Source: RGIG5952 sp045603485 (GTDB taxonomy: Bacteria > Verrucomicrobiota > Kiritimatiellia > RFP12 > JAAYLN01). From it: a stretch of DNA of 24,056 nt. Shown piece after piece: positions 14,443 to 22,298 of this stretch (its first letter is position 1; each line of letters opens with the position of its first letter). The notes under the pieces are model-generated. The model was not told the DNA's origin. It saw only the letters and a program-made list of their open reading frames with translations, and ran no database searches. The stretch covers positions 1-24,056 of the forward strand of contig JAZUMF010000106.1 in NCBI GenBank assembly GCA_045603485.1, read 5' to 3'. The position numbers and the translations under genes were made by a program.

Positions 14443-14457
14443 GAAGGCAGGGGAACA

Positions 14458-14760
14458 ATGCAAAAAGCCATAACAATTTACTGCAATGTGTCAATTGTTG
14501 AAGATATTTTGGATATCTTCAAAGAAGTAGACATCAAAAATTACACCCAATGGCCTCGTATAGTTGGAGTCGGTCCAGTAACAGGACCGAGATTAGACAA
14601 CCATGTTTGGCCGGGAGCCAATTCTGGATTCCAGGTCATAGTCCGAGAAGACATGGCAACGAAGCTGATGGACAGGCTCCAAGAGTTGCGTGATTCAGAG
14701 ACAGGCAGACAGTCTGGAATTTACGCCTTCCAGACGGCAGTGGAACGGTCGCTTAACTGA
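14458..14760 (+). CDS. small P-II-like protein linked to the RND pump
   Basis: The 100-aa protein has a beta-alpha-beta/beta-alpha-beta pattern of P-II size. ITIYCNVSIVEDILDIFKEV is strand-helix 1, a glycine/proline-rich stretch follows where P-II has its T-loop (VGVGPVTGPRLDNHVWPG), and then strand 3 and helix 2 (FQVIVREDMATKLMDRLQEL). P-II-like proteins bind nucleotides or small molecules and often regulate a transporter encoded beside them. The canonical P-II signatures are absent, so this is a remote, fold-level call. The start has AGGGGA 6 nt upstream and lies 15 bp after the pump gene, so it is co-transcribed. I infer a regulatory or sensing role for the pump. A DUF3240-like protein is another possibility. 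Confidence 0.55.
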   Translation: MQKAITIYCNVSIVEDILDIFKEVDIKNYTQWPRIVGVGPVTGPRLDNHVWPGANSGFQVIVREDMATKLMDRLQELRDSETGRQSGIYAFQTAVERSLN

Positions 14761-14770
14761 TACCGTTGAA

Positions 14771-15514
14771 ATGAAGATAGAAGCGACATTGCTGATAACA
14801 CCGTTGTTGCTTGCCGCGTCTGTTACAGTATGGCTGCCATCCTATGCGTGGCTCGCTCCATTGTCGGCGGTTATACCCCTGATTGTTCATCTTGTCAAAG
14901 ATTGGGTGCCTGCTCGAAGCGCAATTTTTGTGCCCGACCCGCTAAATCCGAAATTCAAAGATTTGCTTGCGGCAATGGCAAGACATTGTGATGGAGCATC
15001 GTATAACGGTAAAACTCAAGCCATATACCTGACGGCATACTGTGATGAAAAAGGTGAAACAGTTTCATACTCAATCGATTGGGACGGCAAGACGAAAAGT
15101 CTTATAGTTGTGACTCAAAATGGCAAAGAGCGGTTAACGCTAAATAATGCGCCATTCTTTTTGATGCCGCTGCCAATAAGGGTTGACAGATCTATGGCGC
15201 TCTATTTTATTCCGAATAAGCAAAATTCCCGATGTGAAATATATGTAAATCATCCTCTTTTATCAAAAGTCGAGAATCTCTTGATAGATAAAACAAAGGA
15301 ACAGTTCCGCTATAAACTGTATCTAATACTGCTTTTGTCGATATGGCTCTTTGGCGACTGGCATGGAAAGCCTGGGTTTCTGACCCTTGCAATTTTTGCA
15401 ATCGCCCCGCTAATCATATCTCGCCTCCTGCTGTTTCTGCCTGCATTATTAAAAAATATCCGTTCCCTTTTCGAGTTTGCCGTTCTTGTGATTCGCCACA
15501 GAATTTTCAAATAG
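14771..15514 (+). CDS. membrane protein, function unknown
   Basis: The 247-aa product has two closely spaced hydrophobic segments at the N-terminus (about residues 5-42). A soluble beta-rich domain of about 130 residues follows, with two more hydrophobic segments near residues 180-225. I do not recognise the family. The ATG at 14771 starts the first membrane helix directly. A longer frame from 14690 would overlap the P-II-like gene by 71 bp and place a polar stretch first, so I reject it. No clear Shine-Dalgarno is seen. It is the last gene of the efflux operon, 10 bp after the P-II-like gene, and is followed by a rho-independent terminator, so its job is probably tied to efflux or envelope function. 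Confidence 0.6.
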   Translation: MKIEATLLITPLLLAASVTVWLPSYAWLAPLSAVIPLIVHLVKDWVPARSAIFVPDPLNPKFKDLLAAMARHCDGASYNGKTQAIYLTAYCDEKGETVSYSIDWDGKTKSLIVVTQNGKERLTLNNAPFFLMPLPIRVDRSMALYFIPNKQNSRCEIYVNHPLLSKVENLLIDKTKEQFRYKLYLILLLSIWLFGDWHGKPGFLTLAIFAIAPLIISRLLLFLPALLKNIRSLFEFAVLVIRHRIFK

Positions 15515-15544
15515 ACTACCGCCGACCGCGTCGCGTCCATACCC

Positions 15545-15573
15545 AAACGCTCGACAAAAATCCAGCGTTTTTT
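15545..15573 (+). terminator. rho-independent terminator of the efflux operon
   Basis: AAACGCT (15545-15551) pairs with AGCGTTT (15564-15570), and a run of six T ends at 15573. It lies about 30 nt after the stop at 15514 in the correct orientation. Confidence 0.75.
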
Positions 15574-15576
15574 GAG

Positions 15577-15610
15577 AAAAAAGGGAAAGCGTCAGATGCG
15601 ACGCTCTCCC
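15577..15610 (-). terminator. rho-independent terminator of the minus-strand operon
   Basis: Read on the minus strand, GGGAGAGCGTC pairs with GACGCTTTCCC (15610-15583, one mismatch, 6-nt loop) and is followed by six T. It ends the transcript from the FAD oxidoreductase gene (stop at 15633). It stands tail to tail with the plus-strand terminator, insulating the convergent operons. Confidence 0.85.
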
Positions 15611-15632
15611 CAAAAAACAGATTGCCGACCTT

Positions 15633-17453
15633 TTATCTTACTTCAAAGGCGAAGATATGGGCTTGCGCGCTTCCGTATGTTGATACGCCCAGCTGTTCTG
15701 ACAGATAGGTGTTTATCGGAATTAGGCGTATGGCGGTTGTTTCAACATCTATCGGCTTTCGAATCATGCGCTGATAGTTGCTATCTGTTTCGTAAAGAGT
15801 TTGCCATTCACCATTGTCGTTAAGGGCTTCTATTTTGAAGCTTTTGAGCATGCACTTTGGGAAACCAAAACTTGTGTAGTTGTAATCGAGGCGTCTAAAG
15901 AGTGTCGCCGAGATGTTGAGTACGGCCGGGTTGCCCTCAGTATATTCCCTGTCGAGGTCGCTGTCTACAATCAGGCGGAATTCCGAGAGGTGGGTCTTTT
16001 TATCAAAAGTGTAGGTGACCGCACGGTTGCACATTCCCCAATATCCGTTGTCGTTTCCCCATATTTTCCGCTCAATACCATTGAGCAGCACTGATGCGTC
16101 GCCCCAGTCTGCCGAGAGTGTCTGGCTGTTGCAAAGGGGAGATATTTTTCTCTTTAGACCTGGCAGGAAGCAGTCATCTTCCATAAGAATCTCTTGGAGC
16201 TCGGCGATTTTTTCGGCGCATAGCTGTCGTGCGCTTAAGCCGTACTTTGCCATAAGGGCAGCCGCGGTGCCTACCGCCTGACCCATTATTCCGCAGGTGC
16301 CCATTACGCGAACAGAGGCGAAGGCGATGTGGCTTGCGCTTATATTTCTTCCCGCGAACATCAGGTTTGCGATATTTTTAGAGTAGAGTGAGCGCAGCGG
16401 AATGCCGTAGGGCTCGGTTAGGCGTTTCTTTTGAAGGTGTGCGCCATCTTGTCCGCTCATCGCGAAGCCGCCGGGAAGATGGTTGTCGATTTGCCAGCCG
16501 CCGTAGGCGACTTCATCATCGAAGTGTTTTCCAGCTTCGACATCTTGCTGCGTGAGGATGTAATCGCCCACATAGCGGCGGCTTTCGCGTTTGCCTGGAA
16601 GGAAGCCGATGAAGTCGAGTTCCCAGTTGTCGGCTCCGTGGTCGCCGTGATTTTTCATGTGATCCCATACGCCATAGGCTATTTTGATGAGTTCGTCACG
16701 GACTTCTTCGGTGTCGTGAATGGAATCTACTTCGCCGCCAAGCTCAATCCAGTAGAAGTTGGTTTCAATGCGGTCAAGGCAAGCGTGGGGTTTGAACTTC
16801 ATCTCCTCATCGGTCGTGAATTTGTATGCCCAGTCGGGAGCGATGAAGTCGCATTTGTGGTCGGTCTGGTGAGCCTGAATCATCAGGCTCATGCCCATTG
16901 TCTTTTTATCTTCTTTTTCAAGACCCCATTTTTCGCCGAATTTTTCTTTTGATTCTCTGCCTACCATATATTCGGCGTCAACGAGTTCGGCGAGGATGCT
17001 GTCGCCTGAGCAGTCGATGAAGGTCGTCGCTTCGACCTTTTGCCATGTATAGGTTGTAAGCTGGAAGCCTGTTATCTCTTTTATGACATTGCCGTCACAT
17101 TCGGCAAAGCAGCAGGCGCAATTTAGGAGCAGCTCTATGTTCTTTTCGTTTTTTACCTTTTCGTAGAGAATGGAGTCCCAGATTGAGAAGTTCCTTGTGG
17201 GATTGCGATGCATATTCTCGAGGAGGACTTCTTCCATAATGCCGGTTTCCTGGAGATTGCGGACGCGGCTGCCGGCTCCAGAGACCCACATTCTGATTTC
17301 ACTTGAGGAGTTGCCGCCAAGCATTGGTCTGTCCTGCATCAAGACGACTTTTGCGCCATGGCGTGCCGCGGCAATTGCCGCGAAAGTACCTGCAAGTCCG
17401 CCGCCGATAATGCAAATGTCGGCTTTGCGGAATTTTTTATTCAGTTCGCCCAT
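15633..17453 (-). CDS. FAD-dependent oxidoreductase (FAD_oxidored type)
   Basis: The 606-aa protein has an N-terminal Rossmann dinucleotide-binding motif, IIGGGLAG at residues 15-22. MLGGNSSSEIRMWVSGAG follows near residues 44-61, typical of the FAD-dependent oxidoreductase family PF12831, whose substrates are mostly unknown. About 440 residues form the flavin domain (GRNISASHIAF and the late G-x-G region are visible). The last ~150 residues look like a beta-sandwich, possibly carbohydrate- or discoidin-like. No signal peptide is seen, so it is probably cytoplasmic. The start is supported by AGGAG 6 nt before the ATG. It is the last gene of the minus-strand run, 9 bp after the DUF4384-like gene, and ends at a strong terminator. 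Polysaccharide-related oxidation is a guess from the C-terminal domain only. Confidence 0.85.
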   Translation of the reverse strand: MGELNKKFRKADICIIGGGLAGTFAAIAAARHGAKVVLMQDRPMLGGNSSSEIRMWVSGAGSRVRNLQETGIMEEVLLENMHRNPTRNFSIWDSILYEKVKNEKNIELLLNCACCFAECDGNVIKEITGFQLTTYTWQKVEATTFIDCSGDSILAELVDAEYMVGRESKEKFGEKWGLEKEDKKTMGMSLMIQAHQTDHKCDFIAPDWAYKFTTDEEMKFKPHACLDRIETNFYWIELGGEVDSIHDTEEVRDELIKIAYGVWDHMKNHGDHGADNWELDFIGFLPGKRESRRYVGDYILTQQDVEAGKHFDDEVAYGGWQIDNHLPGGFAMSGQDGAHLQKKRLTEPYGIPLRSLYSKNIANLMFAGRNISASHIAFASVRVMGTCGIMGQAVGTAAALMAKYGLSARQLCAEKIAELQEILMEDDCFLPGLKRKISPLCNSQTLSADWGDASVLLNGIERKIWGNDNGYWGMCNRAVTYTFDKKTHLSEFRLIVDSDLDREYTEGNPAVLNISATLFRRLDYNYTSFGFPKCMLKSFKIEALNDNGEWQTLYETDSNYQRMIRKPIDVETTAIRLIPINTYLSEQLGVSTYGSAQAHIFAFEVR

Positions 17454-17462
17454 AAGTCTCTC

Positions 17463-17954
17463 CTAGGATTGTGTTGCGTCTGCTTCGAAAATTTTTAGGG
17501 AAATCTCGCCTTTTATCCATAAGCAGGTCAGATTATCAAGCGAGTGGATGGTTTCGTGAACCGTCTCGAACGCGCCGCGAGCGGAATCAGATAGGCAATC
17601 GGGTGATATGTCGACATTTTCGCTTGTGACGATTGCGACAATTTTTTCCAGTCTTCCCGTTTCGGCGGTCGAGGGACCGTTTTCTACCCATCCTTTATCG
17701 GGAAAAAGGTCTGCGGAAATATCCCCGGGAATAAGAAAGGGGATATTTGATTTAATGCGTGGAGGTAAGTCGCAAAGCTCTGCGGACGGAATAACTTTTG
17801 TGACAAATCCTGCGGTGCCTATATTGAATATGTGTAAATAGCCGTCAATGGAGGCGGATACGCTGATGGTAAAGACATCTCCGATTTTCAATGAGTTTTT
17901 TTCTTTGCCGTCAACGAGTACCGTTATATTTAAGTTGTTATCGGGAGCTTCCAT
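17463..17954 (-). CDS. DUF4384-like domain protein
   Basis: The 163-aa protein carries the DUF4384 pattern: a polar start, then IGDVFTISVSASIDGYLHIF followed by NIGTAGFVTKVIPS and a later FLIPGD. This is a small beta-rich domain often found in proteins of multi-domain bacterial regulatory or conflict systems. No signal peptide or membrane segment is present, so it appears cytoplasmic. Its start lies 1 nt after the stop of the preceding gene (TGA-A-ATG), implying translational coupling. It sits between a sigma-factor/beta-domain gene pair and the FAD oxidoreductase. The family assignment is by pattern recognition; function is unknown. Confidence 0.6.
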   Translation of the reverse strand: MEAPDNNLNITVLVDGKEKNSLKIGDVFTISVSASIDGYLHIFNIGTAGFVTKVIPSAELCDLPPRIKSNIPFLIPGDISADLFPDKGWVENGPSTAETGRLEKIVAIVTSENVDISPDCLSDSARGAFETVHETIHSLDNLTCLWIKGEISLKIFEADATQS

Positions 17955-17955
17955 T

Positions 17956-18570
17956 TCACGCGTTGATTTTTAGAGTGAGGCCAGCTTTTTTGTCTCCGCT
18001 TTCCGCATCGATTGCGTAAATACCTTTTGTGAGCCCTTTGATTGTCGCCGCACCTGTCGTGAACTGTCTTTCAGGTAGCAGAACTTCGCCGTTTTCACCG
18101 TCCCTTATTTGGAGCGTGAATGGAAGAAGAGGTGTCGCGTCGCTGTTCTGCATTGAAATCTCAACATCGGCAACGGAGCCCTTTGAGAGGAGCTTGGCTG
18201 TTATTGTGCAATCAACGCCGCCTTTTTCAATCAAGAGCTGTCGGCTAGCCTCATTCTGCGTTTCACACACAAGAGATCGGGTAAAGGCAAAAGCCTCTGT
18301 GGGCGCAGGAAGGATATTTGAGACTACTTTGTCACTCCATTCGAGCAGCTGTGCCACATCGCCTTTTGCGTTACGGTAGAGTTTAACCACAGCATCTATC
18401 GCAAGTGCCGCCAATGAGGTCTTGGCCTCCATGCGATTATCGATTGCGAAGCTGTAACGGGCTTTGGCATCTTCAAGCCGTTTCGCATAAAGGGAGCGGA
18501 TTTCCTCTTCGGAACGGAAAGATGGCAAGTCGTCAAAAAGCTTTTCTACATTTTGTTGATCGTTATTCAT
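17956..18570 (-). CDS. sigma-factor-linked protein of unknown function
   Basis: The 204-aa protein has a charged helical N-terminal half. Its C-terminal half (about residues 115-204) is beta-rich and looks like an immunoglobulin-like or carboxypeptidase-regulatory-type domain, with LPFTLQIRDGENGEVLLPER and GLTKGIYAIDAESGDKKAGL. No membrane helix or zinc motif is visible, so it is not a standard membrane or ZAS-type anti-sigma factor. I start it at 18570 (MNNDQQNVEK), where GGGAG lies 8 nt upstream. The longer frame from 18612 would overlap the sigma gene. It lies 13 bp after that gene and 1 bp before the DUF4384-like gene. Being next to the sigma factor, it may modulate it, but this is inference. 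Confidence 0.6.
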   Translation of the reverse strand: MNNDQQNVEKLFDDLPSFRSEEEIRSLYAKRLEDAKARYSFAIDNRMEAKTSLAALAIDAVVKLYRNAKGDVAQLLEWSDKVVSNILPAPTEAFAFTRSLVCETQNEASRQLLIEKGGVDCTITAKLLSKGSVADVEISMQNSDATPLLPFTLQIRDGENGEVLLPERQFTTGAATIKGLTKGIYAIDAESGDKKAGLTLKINA

Positions 18571-18583
18571 TGCAGATCTCCCA

Positions 18584-19270
18584 CTATTTCTTATGACGGA
18601 CGAGGGTGCCATCTTCTTGCAAGACTGTTCGTAGGCGTTTTATTGTGCGTGAGACTATCGAGCCGATATTTGATGTCGTCATTTCGGTTTCCGCGGCAAT
18701 TTCTTTTTCGGTGTAGCCCTCCATCCAAAGCCGAATTACCTTCTGGTGTGAGGGTTTTAGTGTTGTCAGGGCGGCTTTGATGTTTTCTTGCAGGACCGCA
18801 CGGTCGAGTCCTGAAAAGATTGAGCTTTGACTGCCGAACGACTGCCCTGCAACTTCTGTGCTTATTGTATCTATAAAGGTTATGGAGTCACTATCTTCGC
18901 CTATCGGCATGTCGCCTTGTATTTCGCGTTTGCGGTCGCGCTTGCCTGCGCTGAACCAGTCAAAGGCATCGTATGTGCTTCGCTTCAGCAGCGTTGCGCA
19001 CAACCCGTTAAAATTTTCAATTGCGTTTTCGGGCGGTTCCGAGAAGATGCGCAGGACTCTGTCGATGAAGAGATCTAGAACTTTATCGTAAAACTCTAGA
19101 CTCATATCGGGATATGAGCTTTGAATTTTCCTCTTTACCGCATCGTAGCCTTGCATCAGGGTGGTGCAGATTTTTTCAAAGGCACGGCTATCGCCACCGA
19201 TGGCCCTTTGAACAAGCTCGCCCTCAAAATTGAAAAGCTGTTTTGATTTGGGGGATGTCGTGTCGCTCAT
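18584..19270 (-). CDS. ECF-like RNA polymerase sigma factor
   Basis: The 228-aa protein has the ECF layout. A sigma-2-like region covers about residues 12-90. A linker follows, and then a sigma-4 helix-turn-helix near residues 165-215: LKPSHQKVIRLWMEGYTEKE, followed by IAAETEMTTSNIGSIVSRTIKRLR. The linker (about 105-160) is longer than in typical short ECF factors, and the sigma-2 region is divergent. It is encoded 7 bp after lpxK with no separate promoter seen, so it may be read from the housekeeping operon. The next gene starts 13 bp later. Which promoters it serves is unknown; none of the promoters described in this window has an obvious ECF form. Confidence 0.85.
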   Translation of the reverse strand: MSDTTSPKSKQLFNFEGELVQRAIGGDSRAFEKICTTLMQGYDAVKRKIQSSYPDMSLEFYDKVLDLFIDRVLRIFSEPPENAIENFNGLCATLLKRSTYDAFDWFSAGKRDRKREIQGDMPIGEDSDSITFIDTISTEVAGQSFGSQSSIFSGLDRAVLQENIKAALTTLKPSHQKVIRLWMEGYTEKEIAAETEMTTSNIGSIVSRTIKRLRTVLQEDGTLVRHKK

Positions 19271-19277
19271 ATGTCCG

Positions 19278-20447
19278 CTAATCCATGCAAATACGATTTA
19301 CACATTGCCTAAAGTTGTCAAAGCCCTTGATAATCTCAATATCCATTCTCATATAGTAGATCGGTACTTTGGGATATTCAAGACGGGGAAGTCTTACGGC
19401 GTCTTTTTCGGTTGTCAGGATTGCATCAGCCTTCAACTCGTCGGCGTTGTTGATGACATCTATGATGTCTTGAGCCTTATATCTGTAATGGTCGGGATAG
19501 CGTTCGCGCGAAAGTATCTTTGCCCCCATCTTAGATACCGATTTTTCAAAGCTCATCGGGGCCGCAATGCCTGATAGCGTGACGACTTTCATTCCGTTTA
19601 CCGCTTCAAGCGGCAATATCTCAGATGAAAAGGCGTTTTTATAATACCTGGGCCTATGGCGACACTCTGCAATTTCGGCCTTTTCATTCATAGAGCGGAG
19701 ACGGGCTCGCAGGGCATCTGTATTGCCGTCGGATTTTGTTATAAAGATGAAATCGGCCCGTTTGATATTCTCGGCGGGCTCGCGGAGGATTCCACGCGGC
19801 AAGAGATGGCCGTTGCCGAACGGGTTTGTCGAATCGACGAGCACTATTTCGTGGGAGTGCTTGAGCTTCATATACTGAAAGCCGTCGTCGAGAATCAGAA
19901 CATCGCTTCCGAAATGGCGTATGGCATAGCGTCCCGCCTTGACGCGGTTTTTATCGACGACGACAGCAACTCCAGGAAGATTGCTTGCAAGCATAAAGGG
20001 CTCGTCTCCGCTAAGCTCGCTATCAAGCAATACGCGCTTGCCGTCGCTGACAACTCGCGGCGGAGATAAGGCATCGCCGCTCAAAAGTCGCTCAAGGAAT
20101 TTCTTTTCTTTTTTCCGATATCCGCGGCTTAGAATCGCGACATTCCGCCCCTCTTCTTTGAGAGTGCGCGCAAGGATTTCGACTACGGGAGTTTTGCCGG
20201 TTCCGCCCACTGTGACATTGCCTACGCTGATAACCTGACAGCCAAGCGGAAAGCGACTTGCGAGACCCGTGCGGTAGAGCCATGCCCGAAGCATAACTAT
20301 ACCTGTAAAAATCTTTGAGACACCTTTCAGAAAAGACAGCAGCCACCTTACATGTCTAGGATGTCCTTGATCGGCTCCTTCATGTTGAATAAGCTTGAGT
20401 ATCGCTCGCTCGATTCTCGCGCTTCTTGATGGCAATGCTCTCTGCAT
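19278..20447 (-). CDS. lpxK: tetraacyldisaccharide 4'-kinase LpxK
   Basis: The 389-aa product is LpxK, which phosphorylates the lipid A disaccharide precursor at the 4' position at the inner membrane. It has the P-loop GNVTVGGTGKTP (about residues 76-87), with the N-terminal hydrophobic region before it, and the diagnostic LILDDGFQYMKL. NPFGNGHLLPRGILREP and LTTEKDAVRLP follow. It is longer than typical LpxK (about 320-350 aa) because of ~30 extra basic/polar residues at the N-terminus. The alternative start would be internal, and I see no strong ribosome-binding site to choose between them. Its presence shows the cell makes lipid A. It lies 23 bp after cmk and 7 bp before the sigma-factor gene. 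Confidence 0.94.
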   Translation of the reverse strand: MQRALPSRSARIERAILKLIQHEGADQGHPRHVRWLLSFLKGVSKIFTGIVMLRAWLYRTGLASRFPLGCQVISVGNVTVGGTGKTPVVEILARTLKEEGRNVAILSRGYRKKEKKFLERLLSGDALSPPRVVSDGKRVLLDSELSGDEPFMLASNLPGVAVVVDKNRVKAGRYAIRHFGSDVLILDDGFQYMKLKHSHEIVLVDSTNPFGNGHLLPRGILREPAENIKRADFIFITKSDGNTDALRARLRSMNEKAEIAECRHRPRYYKNAFSSEILPLEAVNGMKVVTLSGIAAPMSFEKSVSKMGAKILSRERYPDHYRYKAQDIIDVINNADELKADAILTTEKDAVRLPRLEYPKVPIYYMRMDIEIIKGFDNFRQCVNRICMD

Positions 20448-20470
20448 AATTTCTGTAATTCGTTGAGATG

Positions 20471-21148
20471 TCAGATGCCGAAGGCCGCTCGGGCGTTCTT
20501 TTCGACAATATCAAGGACCTCTTCAATCGAGAGATTGGTTGAGTCGATGACGATAGCCCCCTCGGGTATTTTGAGCGGCGCCGTTTTGCGCGAGCTGTCA
20601 ATTTTGTCGCGGTTGAGAAGCGAGGCCTTGACCTCTTCAACGGTCTGGGTGGCGATTCCCTTGGCTACCTCTTCGAGATGGCGGCGTATCGCACGGGCCT
20701 CGGCCGAGGCGTTAAGGAAGAAGCGGGCCGGGGTGTCGGGAAAGACGACAGAGCCGATGTCGCGTCCTTCAACGACGATATCGCCAAGCTCGCGCATGCC
20801 GCGGAGCCAGATGTTAATCCGTTCGCGGACCTCAGGGACTTTCGAGACTGGACTCACATGTGCATTGATTTCGGCTGTGCGAATCGCATCACCCGGTTCT
20901 TTGCCCTCAACGAGTGCCGCAACGGCACCGTCCTTGACTACAAAGCGTACATCAACCTTGTCGCAGCCTGCGGCAACGGCCTCTTCGTCGTTACAGTCAA
21001 TCCCTGCCTTAATGGCAGCGAGGGTCATAATGCGGTAAAGAGAGCCCGAATCAACATGCAAAAAGCCCATTCTCTTGCCGATACCCTTTGCGATAGTAGA
21101 TTTGCCGGCTCCCGAGGGGCCGTCAATAGCGATGACACGATTTTTCAT
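20471..21148 (-). CDS. cmk: cytidylate kinase
   Basis: The 225-aa product is CMP/dCMP kinase, which makes CDP and dCDP for nucleic-acid and phospholipid synthesis. The P-loop GPSGAGKST is at residues 10-18, followed by the family's DSGSLYR. IVVEGRDIGSVVFPD is at about 120-134, followed by FFLNASAEARAIRR, and the C-terminal VIDSTNLSIEEV is also typical. Length is normal. The start overlaps the holA stop by 4 nt (ATGA), so translation is coupled. Confidence 0.96.
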   Translation of the reverse strand: MKNRVIAIDGPSGAGKSTIAKGIGKRMGFLHVDSGSLYRIMTLAAIKAGIDCNDEEAVAAGCDKVDVRFVVKDGAVAALVEGKEPGDAIRTAEINAHVSPVSKVPEVRERINIWLRGMRELGDIVVEGRDIGSVVFPDTPARFFLNASAEARAIRRHLEEVAKGIATQTVEEVKASLLNRDKIDSSRKTAPLKIPEGAIVIDSTNLSIEEVLDIVEKNARAAFGI

Positions 21149-22278
21149 ACTTTCCTTGAGTTAGCGGGTTTATTACGAGTTCCTAGTGCGCGTATAAGAT
21201 AAAGGTTCAGCAGCGTCTCTTCCGGTATTTGGCACGACACAAGTGCTTCGCGAAGTGCCAAAACATGGTGGCGGGCTGCCCTTAATTCGCTTGTCTTCCA
21301 GAGGCAGGCCTGCTCAAAGGTCTTTTGAGCGCGAAAGCCTGTCAGAGTCTTGCGGATATCCTTTTCAGAAAGTGCAAGTCCTGTATCCACATCTTCTGGA
21401 ATGTCTGACCAGTTTATAGATCTGCTGGCAGGAGTTGCCCAGCCCTTATCAATCGCATCGCGCAAAAAGAGCATAGTTGAGATGCAGGACAGGATTGAGG
21501 TCGTGAGTCGGATTGCGTTCTCGCCCTGATTCAGCTGTTTGCGAATTTGAAGTGCAAGCTTCGCGGCATTTCTTGATGCAAAGGCATCCGTGAAGTCCCA
21601 TATTTCAGAAACCGACGCGGCAGTGATAATCTCATCGACATCCTCAACCGTAGCTTCCTTCCTGTCTCCGCAATAGCATGCAAGCTTGTTAAGCTCGGAA
21701 TGAAGCTGCCTGAAATCAGCCCCTGCGCGTTGGACAAAATGACGAATCGTTTTGGCGTCCATTTTAAGCCCAACCTTAGGGAGAGACTCTGCTATGAAGA
21801 TTTCAGCCGCCTGCTCCCTTTCATTTTGCCTAAGGTTTGAACCGAAGTCTAAAACATATCCCTTTGCTTTGATGGCTTTGTAGAATGGCTGCGTGCGGTT
21901 AATCTTCGAGGTTGAGACAACAAGCCGTGAACCTTCGGGAAGCCCCTTCTTGATTTGCTCAATCAATGGAGTCAAGGCCTCCTTGACATCATCCGATTTA
22001 ATGAGCCTTTCATTCGCAAGAAAGGGAGTTTCAAGCAGCCATAGAGTCTTTTCGCTGCTTCCGAAGAGGTCGTTTGCAAGGAGCGTATCGCGTATGTCTC
22101 TTAAAAGCTCCAGCGTGCTTTCAATTACTTCAACCCCGCGAGCATCTATCTTTTCTAAGCCAAATTCCTGGTCTTCCTTTGGCACAAGGGCGTTGATGAG
22201 TTCACGAGCGGCAGTGTCGACGCGGAACTCATCATCACCACATATCAGATAGACAGATTTGTCGAGGGGTATATTCAT
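21145..22278 (-). CDS. holA: DNA polymerase III delta subunit
   Basis: The 377-aa product resembles HolA, the clamp-loader subunit that opens the sliding clamp. The N-terminal VYLICGDDEFRVDTAARELI and later RLVVSTSKINRTQPFYK, followed by KAIKAKGYVLDF, fit the AAA+-like domain without a P-loop. AGADFRQLHSELNKLACYCG and the ENAIRLTTSILSCISTMLFL region fit the collar domain. The match is to family layout; HolA is poorly conserved across phyla. It begins 20 bp after argC and overlaps cmk by 4 nt. Confidence 0.88.
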   Translation of the reverse strand: MNIPLDKSVYLICGDDEFRVDTAARELINALVPKEDQEFGLEKIDARGVEVIESTLELLRDIRDTLLANDLFGSSEKTLWLLETPFLANERLIKSDDVKEALTPLIEQIKKGLPEGSRLVVSTSKINRTQPFYKAIKAKGYVLDFGSNLRQNEREQAAEIFIAESLPKVGLKMDAKTIRHFVQRAGADFRQLHSELNKLACYCGDRKEATVEDVDEIITAASVSEIWDFTDAFASRNAAKLALQIRKQLNQGENAIRLTTSILSCISTMLFLRDAIDKGWATPASRSINWSDIPEDVDTGLALSEKDIRKTLTGFRAQKTFEQACLWKTSELRAARHHVLALREALVSCQIPEETLLNLYLIRALGTRNKPANSRKV

Positions 22279-22298
22279 AACTTGCGGTTATGCTGTCA

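Noticed and set aside
16431..16952. 173-aa plus-strand open frame
   Set aside because: It is antisense to the FAD oxidoreductase gene, with no ribosome-binding site or recognisable domain.
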